NCBI RefSeq assembly: GCF_033100115.1
Contig: NZ_CP136910.1
Coordinates: 3,682,001-3,746,000 of the forward strand
DNA: 64,000 nucleotides
DNA from: Anaerocolumna sp. AGMB13020
GTDB taxonomy: Bacteria > Bacillota > Clostridia > Lachnospirales > Lachnospiraceae
Direction: 5' to 3'
Shown piece after piece: positions 36,941 to 46,348 of the stretch (position 1 is its first letter; every line of letters begins with the position of its first letter). The notes beneath the pieces are model-generated. The model was not told the DNA's origin. It saw only the letters and a program-made list of their open reading frames with translations, and did not search any database. A program made the translations under genes and the position numbers.

Positions 36941-38899
36941 ATGAAGATAACATTAAAAGACGGATCAGTAAAAGAATACGAAAATCAAATGGCAATCATA
37001 GATATTGCAAAGGATATTAGTGAAGGACTTGCCAGAAATGCCTGTGCAGCAGAGCTTAACGGAAAGGTAGTGGACCTTAGAACCGTTGTAGCAGAGGACA
37101 GCAGCTTAAGCATCCTTACCTTTGACAGCGAGGGCGGAAAAGCAGCATACAGACACACTACCTCTCATGTACTTGCAGAAGCAGTAAAAAGACTGTATCC
37201 AGCTGCAAAGCTTGCAATAGGTCCTTCCATTGATACTGGTTTTTATTATGACTTTGATGTAGAGCCATTTGACAGAGCAGCGCTGGATGAGTTAGAGAAG
37301 GAAATGAAGAAGATTATAAAGGAAGGTGCGGAGATCAAGCGCTTTACCCTTCCAAGAGAAGAAGCTATCCGCTTTATGGAAGAAAAAAATGAGCCATATA
37401 AGGTTGAACTGATTCAAGACCTGCCCGAAGGAGAAGAAATTTCCTTCTACAGTCAGGGAGAATTTACCGATCTTTGTGCAGGACCACACTTGATGAGCAC
37501 AAAAGGTATTAAGGCTATCAAATTAATTTCCTCCTCCGGTGCTTACTGGAGAGGTTCTGAAAAAAACAAGATGTTAACCAGAGTGTATGGTACTGCTTAT
37601 ACAAAGAATGCAGACCTGGATGCTTATCTTGTTCATTTGGAAGATATCAAGAAACGTGATCACAACAAGCTAGGCCGTGAAATGGGATTATTTACAACGG
37701 TTGATGTAATCGGACAGGGACTTCCTCTTATTATGCCAAACGGTGTTAAGATCATGCAGACAATGCAGAGATGGATCGAAGACGAAGAGGAAAAAAGAGG
37801 TTATGTCAGAACAAAGACTCCATTTATGGCAAAAAGCGACCTGTATAAAATCTCCGGTCACTGGGACCATTACAAAGAGGGAATGTTTGTTTTAGGAGAT
37901 GAAGAAAAAGATAAAGAAGTATATGCACTACGTCCTATGACTTGCCCCTTCCAGTATTATGTATACAAATCCGAACAGAGATCTTACCGTGATCTTCCTA
38001 TCCGTTTAGGTGAGACTTCAACTCTGTTTCGTAACGAGGATTCCGGTGAGATGCACGGCTTAACCCGTGTACGCCAGTTCACTATATCAGAAGGTCATTT
38101 AGTAGTAAGACCGGATCAGATGGACGAAGAATTCAAGGGTTGTCTTGATCTTGCAAGATATTGTCTGAGCACACTCGGACTTGCGGAGGATGTAACATAT
38201 CGTCTTTCCAAATGGGATCCCAACAACAAGGAGAAATACATTGGAACAGCAGATGTCTGGGAGGAAACACAGGGAAGAATCCGTAAGGTTTTAAATGACC
38301 TTGAGATACCTTTTACGGAAGAAGAAGGAGAAGCTGCTTTCTATGGTCCTAAGGTAGATATACAGGCTAAAAACGTATATGGCAAAGAAGACACTATGAT
38401 TACCATTCAGTGGGATGCATTAATTGCAGAACAGTTTGATATGTACTATATCGACCAGAACGGTGAGAAGAAACGTCCTTATATCATTCACAGAACCAGC
38501 ATTGGCTGCTATGAAAGAACGCTGGCATGGTTGATTGAGAAATATGCAGGTCAGTTCCCTACCTGGCTGTGTCCTGAGCAGGTGAGAGTACTTCCAATCT
38601 CCGAGAAATATCATGATTATGCCAAAAAAGTAGAGTCAGAGCTGAAAGAAAATGATATCCGCTGCAGTGTAGACGAACGCGCCGAGAAAATCGGTTACAA
38701 GATTCGTGAAGCAAGACTGGAACGTGTTCCTTATCTATTGGTGGTAGGACAGAAGGAAGAAGAGGAAGGTCTTGTATCCGTAAGAAGCCGTTACCTGGGG
38801 GACGAAGGTCAGAAAGAGCTTTCTGTGTTTGTAGATGCTATCTGCAAGGAAATCAGAAGAAAAGAAATCAGAAAAATTGAAGTAGAGCAGCAGGCTTAA
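36941..38899 (+). CDS. thrS: Threonine--tRNA ligase
   Basis: 652 residues from the ATG at 36941, where the TGS domain starts ('MKITLKDGSVKEYE'); upstream in-frame ATGs add non-homologous residues. The editing domain has 'RHTTSHVLAEAVKRLYP' and 'FTDLCAGPHL'. The class II core has motif 2 'FRNEDSGEMHGLTRVRQF' and motif 3 'HRTSIGCYERTLAWLIEKYAG'. Zinc ligands Cys ('PMTCP'), His ('SEGHL') and His ('IIHRTS') are kept. The core deviates from the common bacterial form ('MNCPGH', 'HRAILGS..ER'), so this is a divergent ThrRS type. Under T-box control. Confidence 0.95.
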   Translation: MKITLKDGSVKEYENQMAIIDIAKDISEGLARNACAAELNGKVVDLRTVVAEDSSLSILTFDSEGGKAAYRHTTSHVLAEAVKRLYPAAKLAIGPSIDTGFYYDFDVEPFDRAALDELEKEMKKIIKEGAEIKRFTLPREEAIRFMEEKNEPYKVELIQDLPEGEEISFYSQGEFTDLCAGPHLMSTKGIKAIKLISSSGAYWRGSEKNKMLTRVYGTAYTKNADLDAYLVHLEDIKKRDHNKLGREMGLFTTVDVIGQGLPLIMPNGVKIMQTMQRWIEDEEEKRGYVRTKTPFMAKSDLYKISGHWDHYKEGMFVLGDEEKDKEVYALRPMTCPFQYYVYKSEQRSYRDLPIRLGETSTLFRNEDSGEMHGLTRVRQFTISEGHLVVRPDQMDEEFKGCLDLARYCLSTLGLAEDVTYRLSKWDPNNKEKYIGTADVWEETQGRIRKVLNDLEIPFTEEEGEAAFYGPKVDIQAKNVYGKEDTMITIQWDALIAEQFDMYYIDQNGEKKRPYIIHRTSIGCYERTLAWLIEKYAGQFPTWLCPEQVRVLPISEKYHDYAKKVESELKENDIRCSVDERAEKIGYKIREARLERVPYLLVVGQKEEEEGLVSVRSRYLGDEGQKELSVFVDAICKEIRRKEIRKIEVEQQA

Positions 38900-38913
38900 T
38901 TTCATATAATCCT

Positions 38914-38950
38914 TAAGATGTCAGGTGAACAGAAGTTTACCTGACATCTT
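38914..38950 (+). terminator. Hairpin after thrS
   Basis: A 12-base arm AAGATGTCAGGT pairs perfectly with ACCTGACATCTT over a 13-base loop, but only GCTATA follows, so it is a stable hairpin with a weak terminator tail. Confidence 0.6.
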
Positions 38951-38960
38951 GCTATACATT

Positions 38961-39269
38961 AAGCTTCATCCCCTTTGTTTTGAAACATATGATACAGAGG
39001 CAGACATGCATGCAAGACATTTTTCCTCTCCGTATTCCGGTACCGTGGAAGATCCGGTAACAGGGACAGCGTCAGGAGTTATGGGGGTATTTTATGCTAC
39101 ATACATAAACAAAGACTTTGATAAACCCCTTACTCTAAATATAGAACAAGGGCAGGAAATTGGAAAAGATGGCAGGGTAATTGTTCGGGTCAGGAAATCG
39201 CTTGCAGATTATGAAGTCGAGATTCTTGGCACAGCGGTGTATGTGAAAGAATTCGAGATACAGGTATAA
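38961..39269 (+). pseudogene. Truncated PhzF-family isomerase, C-terminal remnant
   Basis: About 100 residues match only the last third of PhzF-like proteins: '[20 protein letters not shown]', the hallmark '[10 protein letters not shown]', then '[17 protein letters not shown]' and a closing '[12 protein letters not shown]'. A full protein is close to 260-300 residues and carries its catalytic glutamate near the N-terminus, which is missing here. The frame has no start with a ribosome site and begins right after the thrS hairpin, so I read it as the remnant of a deletion that fused to the thrS end. Confidence 0.75.
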
Positions 39270-39486
39270 AGTTATAATGAACTTGATATTATTCATTACT
39301 AAAACACCAGTTAAAGCTATCTGTTAAGGAATAGCGAACAGCTGGAATAGCAGAGGATATACGCATCAATAAATAAGGTTAGAATAATGGAAAAACGGAT
39401 ATTCTATGAAGAAAACAGTTACTAATTATTTATATATTTGATATACAAGGAAAGGATATCGTTATACGGTATGTTATGGTACTCAA

Positions 39487-40320
39487 ATGCTTAATATCGG
39501 TACACACTTATCTGTAGCCAAAGGTTACGAACGAATGGGAAAGGATGCTCTATTAATAGGTGCCAATACCTTGCAGTTCTTTGCCAGAAATCCAAGGGGA
39601 GCCAAAGCGAAGGCGGCAGATTATAAGGACATGAATAAATTCAGAGAGCTGCTTCAGGAAAATGATTTTGCCAGGATAATGGCACATGCGCCTTATACCC
39701 TCAATGCCTGCTCCAAAGATGCCCATTTAAGAGAATTGTCAGCGCAGATGTTTGAAGAAGATGTCAACAGGATGGAATTCTTTCCGGGAAACTTTTATAA
39801 TCTGCATCCGGGAAGCTGCCTGGGGCAGGAGAGCAGTATTGCTATAGAACAGATTGCACTTATGCTAAATAAGGTAATGTATGAAGGAATGCATACAACA
39901 GTTCTACTGGAAACCATGTCCGGTAAGGGCAGTGAAATGGGAAGGACCTTTGAAGAAATCAAAGCAGTGATAGAGCTTGTAGAGGTGAAGAAAAGTATTG
40001 GTGTCTGCATGGATGCCTGTCATCTATGGAATGCAGGATACGACCTGGTAAATAACCTGGAAGGGGTTCTTCAGGAATTTGACCGGATAATTGGACTTAA
40101 GTACCTGAGGGCATTCCACTTAAATGATACCATGGATGCCCTGGGAAGTCACAAGGACAGGCATGTGACCATCGGTGACGGAATTCTTGGAGTTGAAACC
40201 ATTACCTCTATTATTAACCATCCAAAGCTGAGAGACTTGATATTTATCCTCGAAACACCAACAGAACTGGAAGGGCACAGAAAAGAAATAGAAATGTTAA
40301 AGAAGGCAAGAAAGGATTAG
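39487..40320 (+). CDS. nfo: Deoxyribonuclease IV (endonuclease IV)
   Basis: 277 residues. TIM-barrel AP endonuclease that nicks DNA 5' of abasic sites, using three zinc ions. Metal-ligand segments are all present: 'MAHAPYTLN', 'NLHPGSCLG', 'LLETMSGKGSEMG', 'VCMDACHLWNAGYD', 'AFHLNDT..ALGSHKDRHVTIGDG' (written with a gap) and 'FILETPTEL'. The ribosome site is weak (AAGGAAAGG is about 30 bases upstream), so the start is less sure than the identity. No operon partner. Confidence 0.95.
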   Translation: MLNIGTHLSVAKGYERMGKDALLIGANTLQFFARNPRGAKAKAADYKDMNKFRELLQENDFARIMAHAPYTLNACSKDAHLRELSAQMFEEDVNRMEFFPGNFYNLHPGSCLGQESSIAIEQIALMLNKVMYEGMHTTVLLETMSGKGSEMGRTFEEIKAVIELVEVKKSIGVCMDACHLWNAGYDLVNNLEGVLQEFDRIIGLKYLRAFHLNDTMDALGSHKDRHVTIGDGILGVETITSIINHPKLRDLIFILETPTELEGHRKEIEMLKKARKD

Positions 40321-40445
40321 GTAATCTTTTGATGAAGCTCTTTTTCTATTCAGCTTGTCTACTGTATAAGTGAAAAGAAGTATCAGATAAAATCTGTAAT
40401 TATGCAGTGGGAAGCACCGTTAATACCTCCCCATCCCATTATATA

Positions 40446-40530
40446 AGAAGTCCTGATTCTCTGGATATTTTGCTCATGGAATTGCACAACAGACAACTTG
40501 CTTAAATAATCAGAGAAGAGGACTTTTGGT
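40446..40530 (+). terminator. Foldback terminator after nfo, related to the 46.6-kb foldback
   Basis: AAGTCCT and ATTCTCTG (40448-40463) pair with CAGAGAA and AGGACTT (40511-40525) around a 47-base loop, ending in TTTTGG. The paired core AAGTCCT-NN-TTCTCTGGA also occurs in the long foldback at 46.6 kb, so this is a short relative of that element now serving as nfo terminator. Little else lies between 40321 and 40615. Confidence 0.6.
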
Positions 40531-40615
40531 ACTTTTCAAATAAGAGCATTTATTCAATTTTTGTAAACTACCTGTACTCTGTACTAATAAATCATTTATA
40601 TTTGAATCTAATCTA

Positions 40616-42190
40616 TTATTCTATAAAGGAATTTTCCACCAGGAAATCATGAGCAACTGTGGCCGGTTCCATTTGCAGTTCATCTACTTTATAATTCAGT
40701 TCAGCCATAACAGCATCTGTAAGAACATCACCCAACTCTTCAATAACAGGTATTATTTCCGGATATTTATTAGCTATTTCTTCCCGCATTAAAGGGATGG
40801 CATAATAAGGCGGAAAGAAGTTCTTATCATCTTCTAAGGTAACCAGTTCGAATTTCTTCAGTAATCCGTCTGTTGAAAAAGCATCCACAACATCTGTTTC
40901 CTGATTCATTAAGGCTACATATCTGGGAGAACCGTCTAAGCCAACAGTATTCTTGAAGTTAAAATTATAAAACGCAGTAAGCCCAGGTATTCCGTCTATA
41001 CGATTCAAGAATTCGAGGGTTGTACCGGCCCTTAAGTTTCTGCCGATCTTAGCCAGGTCGCTGATACTGTTTAAACCATAAGCAGCGGCAGTCTCTTGTG
41101 TAACGGCTAATACATAAGTGTTATTAAAGGCAAATTGCTTAAGAACGTCAATACCATATAGGTTTTTGAAATCATTTTTCACGGTAGTGTATACTTCCTC
41201 CATATCGGAGATGGGAGGATAATTAAGCGTATCTCCATAAGCAGTACCGCTGTAATCAAAGTAAAGATCGATATCACCGGATTTTAAGGCAGAGAAACAA
41301 ACCTGAGTGCCACCTAAATTGATTTTTCTATCTACCGTTATATCTGTTCTGGCTTCAATCAAATCGGAAAACATATGAGCCAATATATGCTGCTCTGTAA
41401 AGTCCTTGCTGCCTATTCGAATGACTTTATCAGAGGAGATATGATTTACTATTCCGTTATAACCTAGAACCAATACCAGAATAAGACTTGTGGCAGCAAT
41501 AATTCTTTTCTGGAACTTCTTTGATTTTACCTGCTTTTCCTTTGAGGCACCGGTTATTTGAAGGCTGACAGGCGTAACCAGCTTTTCTACGATACCGATA
41601 AGAAAGTCAACCAGAAGAGCCAATATACATGCGGGAACAGCACCTGCTAAGATCTGAAAATTGTTAACAGTACGTATTCCTGAGAAAACCAGAAAGCCTA
41701 AGCCTCCGGCGCCGATAAAAGCAGCCATGGTCATAAGGCCTACGGCAGTAACGGCTGAAATTCTGACACCGGTCATGATAACAGGCAGTGCAAGAGGAAT
41801 CTGAATTTTAAACAGTATCTGGATCTTTGTAAGCCCTATGCCTCTGGCAGCTTCAATCGTCTGAGGATTGATGTTCTTTATACCAGTAAAGGTATTTTTA
41901 ATAATAGGAAGCAGCGAATAGAGTATGACCATTACAACAGCTGGCAAGGTTCCGATTCCTAAGAAGGGAATGGCGAATCCAAGCAATGCCATACTGGGAA
42001 CAGCCTGAATGATATTAGCAATTGCAAGCACCGGTTTATTGAGCTTATTCACATAGCTGATCAGAATACCCAGAGGAACGCCAAGGAGGATAGCCAGGCC
42101 TACCGCGATAGCTGTTAATTGTATATGTTCCAGAGTCAAAGAAAGAATCTGAGCTTTGTTTTGAAAAATATAATTAAAAAAATCTATCAT
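40616..42190 (-). CDS. opuFB: Osmoprotectant ABC transporter, fused permease and substrate-binding protein
   Basis: 524 residues, a fusion. Residues 1-215 form an OpuCB-type permease with about six helices and the EAA loop ('EAARGIGLTKIQILFKIQIPLALPVI'). Residues 255-524 are a tethered glycine-betaine/choline-type binding domain ('IRIGSKDFTEQHILAHMF', 'DLYFDYSGTAYG', 'NNTYVLAVT'). This is the OpuF arrangement, taking up compatible solutes under salt stress. It starts within the ATPase gene end (4-base ATGA overlap). Whether betaine, carnitine or choline is the substrate is not readable. Confidence 0.9.
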   Translation of the reverse strand: MIDFFNYIFQNKAQILSLTLEHIQLTAIAVGLAILLGVPLGILISYVNKLNKPVLAIANIIQAVPSMALLGFAIPFLGIGTLPAVVMVILYSLLPIIKNTFTGIKNINPQTIEAARGIGLTKIQILFKIQIPLALPVIMTGVRISAVTAVGLMTMAAFIGAGGLGFLVFSGIRTVNNFQILAGAVPACILALLVDFLIGIVEKLVTPVSLQITGASKEKQVKSKKFQKRIIAATSLILVLVLGYNGIVNHISSDKVIRIGSKDFTEQHILAHMFSDLIEARTDITVDRKINLGGTQVCFSALKSGDIDLYFDYSGTAYGDTLNYPPISDMEEVYTTVKNDFKNLYGIDVLKQFAFNNTYVLAVTQETAAAYGLNSISDLAKIGRNLRAGTTLEFLNRIDGIPGLTAFYNFNFKNTVGLDGSPRYVALMNQETDVVDAFSTDGLLKKFELVTLEDDKNFFPPYYAIPLMREEIANKYPEIIPVIEELGDVLTDAVMAELNYKVDELQMEPATVAHDFLVENSFIE

Positions 42191-43320
42191 GAGAACATCA
42201 CCTCCTGGGTATCAATATATTGCTGGCTGAGAGTGGTAACAAGACTGCTCTTGGTTATAAGACCCAATAAGATGTTGTCATCACTTGTTACCGGAATACC
42301 GGATACCTGGTTTTCCTCAATGATTTTTAAGATATCGATAATGTTGTTGTCAGGAGATACTTTTAAGACATCCGTACCCATAATAGAGCGGGCTTCAAGG
42401 CTTAGATCGGAAAGGGGCTGAACCTGTTTGGCACTTATGATTCCCAGGAGCCTGCGGCTTTTATCAGTAACCATAAGGCTATCAACATTGGAAGTTCTCA
42501 TTTTTTCCCTGCAACGCAGCAGTGGAAGTGTTTCAGAACAGGTAACCGGAGTTGTGATCATGATATCGGAAGCTTTTATATATTCAGGAGAAGTCCATAT
42601 ACGGTTCTTGCCCACAAACTCCTGGACAAAAGCATTGGCGGGATTTTTAAGTATATTTTCAGGAGTATCATATTGCAGAATAACCCCATCCTTCATGATG
42701 CAGATTTTATCGGCAATCTTAATCGCTTCATCCATATCATGGGTAACAAATACGATGGTTTTTTTAAATTGCGACTGTAAATTAAGAACCTCATCCTGAA
42801 GACCTGACCTTGTAATAGGATCCAATGCAGAAAAGGGTTCATCCATTAGAATTATCTCAGGATCTATGGCAAATGCTCGTGCAACTCCGACTCTTTGCTG
42901 CTGACCGCCGCTTAGTTCTGTTGGATAGCGGTCAGAGAATTCTTCCGGATCCAAGCCTACCATTTCCATTAATTCAAGTGTCTTCTTGTGAATTTCTTCC
43001 AGATCTCTTTTCTCAGAACGGGGAATGATTTCTATATTTTCTTCCACTGTCATATGGGGGAACAAACCGGTCTGCTGGATTACATAACCCATACTCCTTC
43101 TTAATTTTATGATATCTTTGGTTTCTATACTGTCTCCATTAATAAGGATACGTCCGCTTGTAGGCTTTACTAAACGATTGATCATCTTTAAAGTAGTAGT
43201 TTTCCCGCAGCCGCTTTCCCCGATAAAGGCAACCAGATCGCCTTTTTTGATCTGAAAGCTTATGTTGCTTAAAACCTGGTGATCTTTAAAACTTTTTGTA
43301 ACATTTTCAAATACTATCAC
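42187..43320 (-). CDS. opuFA: Osmoprotectant ABC transporter ATPase with CBS domains
   Basis: 377 residues with a GTG start seven bases after GGGAGG. Walker A 'GESGCGKTTTLKMI', signature 'LSGGQQQR', Walker B 'IILMDEPFSALD' and 'VTHDMDEAIKIADKI' make a complete importer ATPase. The C-terminal 120 residues are a tandem CBS pair ('DSLMVTDKSRRLLGIISAKQVQPL', 'VSGIPVTSDDNILLGLITKSSLV'), which in this family senses ionic strength or binds c-di-AMP. First gene of the two-gene operon, with its own promoter and operators. Confidence 0.93.
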   Translation of the reverse strand: MIVFENVTKSFKDHQVLSNISFQIKKGDLVAFIGESGCGKTTTLKMINRLVKPTSGRILINGDSIETKDIIKLRRSMGYVIQQTGLFPHMTVEENIEIIPRSEKRDLEEIHKKTLELMEMVGLDPEEFSDRYPTELSGGQQQRVGVARAFAIDPEIILMDEPFSALDPITRSGLQDEVLNLQSQFKKTIVFVTHDMDEAIKIADKICIMKDGVILQYDTPENILKNPANAFVQEFVGKNRIWTSPEYIKASDIMITTPVTCSETLPLLRCREKMRTSNVDSLMVTDKSRRLLGIISAKQVQPLSDLSLEARSIMGTDVLKVSPDNNIIDILKIIEENQVSGIPVTSDDNILLGLITKSSLVTTLSQQYIDTQEVMFS

Positions 43321-43344
43321 TTCTAAACCTCCCTTTTACGACAA

Positions 43345-43412
43345 GTGACAACACAACGATGATTACAAGTTGTTACTATAGTGACAATCCAATTATAAAG
43401 ATAAGTTGTCAC
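43345..43412. promoter_or_regulatory. Two BusR-type operator palindromes
   Basis: GTGACAA (43345-43351) with TTGTTAC (43370-43376), and GTGACAA (43381-43387) with TTGTCAC (43406-43412). Both pairs span exactly 32 bases with an 18-base gap, and they are offset by 36 bases. The second pair covers the -10 of the opu promoter. This matches what is known of BusR, a tetramer that binds GTGACA-type palindromes at the osmolyte transporter promoter. Confidence 0.8.
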
Positions 43413-43420
43413 TTTGTCAA
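43392..43420 (-). promoter_or_regulatory. opuF promoter
   Basis: On the minus strand TTGACA (43420-43415), a 17-base spacer and TATAAT (43397-43392): both boxes are full consensus, so repression by the overlapping operators is likely needed. Confidence 0.88.
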
Positions 43421-43552
43421 ATTTAATCTATGCCACTCGTTAACAGAATAGTACAAAGCCTTTTCTCTCTCAGACGAAAATAACTGTCTGATATAAGAAG
43501 TTTGCAAGTACCTCAGCAGCAGGAAATACAAATTATGAGGAAGGAAAATTAC

Positions 43553-43581
43553 TTAAAAAAAAGACTGCAATAGCAGTCTTT
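43553..43581 (-). terminator. Terminator between the BusR-like gene and opuF
   Basis: On the minus strand AAAGACTGC pairs with GCAGTCTTT over a 4-base loop and runs into eight T. The regulator is thus transcribed separately from the transporter. Confidence 0.9.
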
Positions 43582-43605
43582 CAGAAATTATATAGAAAGT
43601 AAACG

Positions 43606-44241
43606 TTATTGCAGTTCTGGGTACATAAAAGATTTAACACGCTGCAGACTATTCTCATCGCCTACAAAATACAGGATATCTCCTTCCAGGAAAGAGACAT
43701 AAGGTCCCGGGGAAAGAACAAGGGCCTCATTTCTCTTAATCGCTATAATAGTAGCGCTGGTGTTGTGCCAGAAGTTAACATCCTGTACAGACTGATTAAG
43801 ATATGGTGTTTTGTCATTGATATCAATTTCAAAAGGAATAAAGGGGTTTGTGGAACGAAAGCGGTCGGTATAATCAATGAGTTTTGTCAGACATTCATTG
43901 AAATAGTTAAGTTCCGCGGATTGCCTTTGAACGCTGTCCATAATCTCATTTTTTAAGGTTTGAATGGTCTCTATTTCCGAATACTGCTTCACAAATTTTA
44001 AAGCATTTTCAAAGGACTTAATGAAAACACCGCTTCCTTTTGTAGCATCAACAATATTCAGGTCAGAGAGGATTAAAATTGCTCTTCTTGCGGTTTCGGA
44101 GGAAACGCCATATTGGCTTGCAAGAGAGGATCTTGCATATATTTTATCACCCACTTTATACTGCCCGTCTGCTATTTTAGATGCAATATCCATGGCAATC
44201 TGCTGGTATCTGGGATTGGTTATCTTTGTCTTTTTATCCAT
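43606..44241 (-). CDS. BusR-like regulator: GntR winged helix plus RCK_C domain
   Basis: 211 residues from the ATG at 44241 (AAAGGAG upstream, rather long spacing). The N-terminal GntR winged helix is 'GDKIYARSSLASQYGVSSETARRAILILSDLNIV'. A coiled-coil-like middle (about 85-130) leads to a C-terminal RCK_C (TrkA-C) domain ending 'PYVSFLEGDILYFVGDENSLQRV'. This combination is that of BusR, which binds c-di-AMP through RCK_C and represses a betaine importer. The gene lies just upstream of the Opu operon, whose promoter carries matching operators. Ligand binding is inferred from the family. Confidence 0.85.
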   Translation of the reverse strand: MDKKTKITNPRYQQIAMDIASKIADGQYKVGDKIYARSSLASQYGVSSETARRAILILSDLNIVDATKGSGVFIKSFENALKFVKQYSEIETIQTLKNEIMDSVQRQSAELNYFNECLTKLIDYTDRFRSTNPFIPFEIDINDKTPYLNQSVQDVNFWHNTSATIIAIKRNEALVLSPGPYVSFLEGDILYFVGDENSLQRVKSFMYPELQ

Positions 44242-44662
44242 TTTCGATAAGTATACTCCTTTGAAATTAATCAAAAATTTAAAAGTATTCAAAACTAAGT
44301 ATATGCTTTTATAGGAATAAATCCTTTTGTAGTACATAAACAAAAGTATATATAAGTACTGCCTTTTCTGCAGTTCACTTATTACTGAGTGCTATAATTT
44401 AAAATTAGTAATAATGCTACATTCTGTCTTTCTATTATAACAAGCTTTCCTTGTTAATAAAAGGAGAAGAAAGACTTCATCGAAAGAAGTATACCACAAC
44501 AGCAATTATAATACTACTGAAAAGACAGCAATCGTATTGCAAAAGATAAGAGGTATAAAGGCTGAAAATCATGCTGGTACCGGTAAAACTATTCGGCGTT
44601 TCTCTGAATCTCACAAAGCCGACAGATTAAATTTGCCTTTTATTCCTCTAAATAGAATAACC
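44242..44662. other. Divergent spacer, busR-like and prfC
   Basis: AT-rich and gene-free; I see no GTGACAA operator here, so no sign that the BusR-like gene controls itself. Nothing else recognised. Confidence 0.5.
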
Positions 44663-44692
44663 TTGACAAGCAATGGAAAAATATTATATGAT
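44663..44692 (+). promoter_or_regulatory. prfC promoter
   Basis: TTGACA (44663-44668), 18-base spacer, TATGAT (44687-44692), about 65 bases before the TTG start of prfC. Confidence 0.75.
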
Positions 44693-44758
44693 TAAGTAGT
44701 TTTGAGGCAGTTTCAGATTGGAAGCTGCCCGTTTACATGGAAAGCTGGAGGAATTGTT

Positions 44759-46348
44759 TTGGAAGACTATACCAAGGAAATAAACAGAAGACGGACCTTT
44801 GCCATCATATCCCATCCCGATGCCGGTAAGACCACATTGACAGAAAAACTTCTGCTCTATGGAGGTGCCATTAATCTGGCTGGTTCTGTTAAGGGAAAGA
44901 AGACGGACAGGCATGCAGTATCCGACTGGATGGAAATAGAAAAGCAGCGTGGTATCTCCGTAACATCATCGGTTATGCAGTTTAATTATGGCGATTTCTG
45001 CATTAATATTCTGGATACACCGGGACATCAGGACTTCTCGGAGGATACTTACCGTACCCTTATGGCAGCAGATTCCGCTGTCATGGTAATTGATGCTTCA
45101 AAAGGTGTTGAGAACCAGACAAAGAAGCTGTTTAAGGTTTGTGTAATGAGAGGAATCCCAATCTTTACCTTTATCAATAAAATGGATAGAGAAGCAAGGG
45201 ATACCTTTGAATTGTTAGATGATATTGAAACAGTATTAGGAATTAAGACCTGCCCCATAAACTGGCCTATCGGCTCCGGCAAGAATTTCAAAGGAGTATA
45301 TGACAGGGAAACCAAGCATATTATGCGCTTTTATGCCGCAAACAGCGGACAGAAGGAAGTGGATAAGGTAGAGGTGACCTTAGGTGATGAGAGCCTGGAT
45401 GAATTGATTGGCAAGGAAAATCACAATGTTTTAAATGACGAAATCGAACTTTTAGAAGGTGCCGGAAGCGAATTTAATATAGAAGAGGTAAGGAACGGAC
45501 AGTTAACACCAGTATTTTTTGGTTCTGCTCTTACAAACTTTGGCGTTCAGACTTTCCTGGAGCACTTTTTGAATATGACAACCACACCGCTTCCCAGAAA
45601 AGCGACAGAGGGTCTTGTAGATCCCGTTGAAAATGACTTCTCAGCATTTGTCTTTAAAATCCAGGCAAATATGAATAAAGCACACAGAGACAGAATAGCT
45701 TTTATGAGAATCTGCTCCGGCAAATTCGATGCAGGAATGGAAGTCAATCATGTGCAGGGAGGTCGAAAGATAAGACTGTCTCAGCCTCAGCAGTTAATGG
45801 CACAGGAGAGAAAAATAATTGAAGAAGCTTACGCCGGTGATATTATCGGTGTATTTGACCCCGGTATCTTTGCTATCGGTGATACCCTGTGTGCCTCTGA
45901 TAAGAAATTTCAATATGAAGGCATACCGACCTTCTCACCGGAGCATTTTGCCAAGGTAAGACAGGTAGACACCATGAAGAGAAAGCAATTCTTAAAAGGT
46001 GTAACCCAGATAGCCCAGGAAGGTGCCATACAGATATTCCAGGAGTACAATACCGGTATGGAAGAAATCATTGTCGGTGTAGTAGGAGTCCTGCAGTTTG
46101 ATGTATTGAAATTCCGTCTGGAATCCGAATACGGCGTGGAAATAAGACTTGAGCCGTTGGCTTATGAGCATATACGTTGGATAGAGAATAAAGGACTGGA
46201 TGCAAGTAAATTAAATGTTACATCGGATACCAAGAGAGTAAAAGACCTAAAGGGTAATCCCCTGTTACTCTTCATACACAGCTGGAGTATTCAGACTGTT
46301 CTGGACCGTAACAAAGAACTCAAGCTTTCGGAATTCGGAAGAGATTAA
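44759..46348 (+). CDS. prfC: Peptide chain release factor 3
   Basis: 529 residues from a TTG at 44759 that follows GGAGG by seven bases, the same length as E. coli RF3. GTPase that recycles RF1/RF2 from the terminating ribosome. G-motifs: 'SHPDAGKTTLTEK' (G1), 'RGISVTSSV' (G2), 'ILDTPGHQDF' (G3) and 'FINKMDREA' (G4). 'TDRHAVSDWMEIEKQRGIS' and the C-terminal 'IRWIENKGLD' are RF3-specific, separating it from EF-G. An extension upstream to 44702 in the same frame has no site. Monocistronic. Confidence 0.95.
   Translation: MEDYTKEINRRRTFAIISHPDAGKTTLTEKLLLYGGAINLAGSVKGKKTDRHAVSDWMEIEKQRGISVTSSVMQFNYGDFCINILDTPGHQDFSEDTYRTLMAADSAVMVIDASKGVENQTKKLFKVCVMRGIPIFTFINKMDREARDTFELLDDIETVLGIKTCPINWPIGSGKNFKGVYDRETKHIMRFYAANSGQKEVDKVEVTLGDESLDELIGKENHNVLNDEIELLEGAGSEFNIEEVRNGQLTPVFFGSALTNFGVQTFLEHFLNMTTTPLPRKATEGLVDPVENDFSAFVFKIQANMNKAHRDRIAFMRICSGKFDAGMEVNHVQGGRKIRLSQPQQLMAQERKIIEEAYAGDIIGVFDPGIFAIGDTLCASDKKFQYEGIPTFSPEHFAKVRQVDTMKRKQFLKGVTQIAQEGAIQIFQEYNTGMEEIIVGVVGVLQFDVLKFRLESEYGVEIRLEPLAYEHIRWIENKGLDASKLNVTSDTKRVKDLKGNPLLLFIHSWSIQTVLDRNKELKLSEFGRD

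Noticed and set aside
43606..44241. Potassium channel TrkA subunit
   Set aside because: It has only the C-terminal RCK_C part and a GntR DNA-binding front instead of a RCK_N domain.
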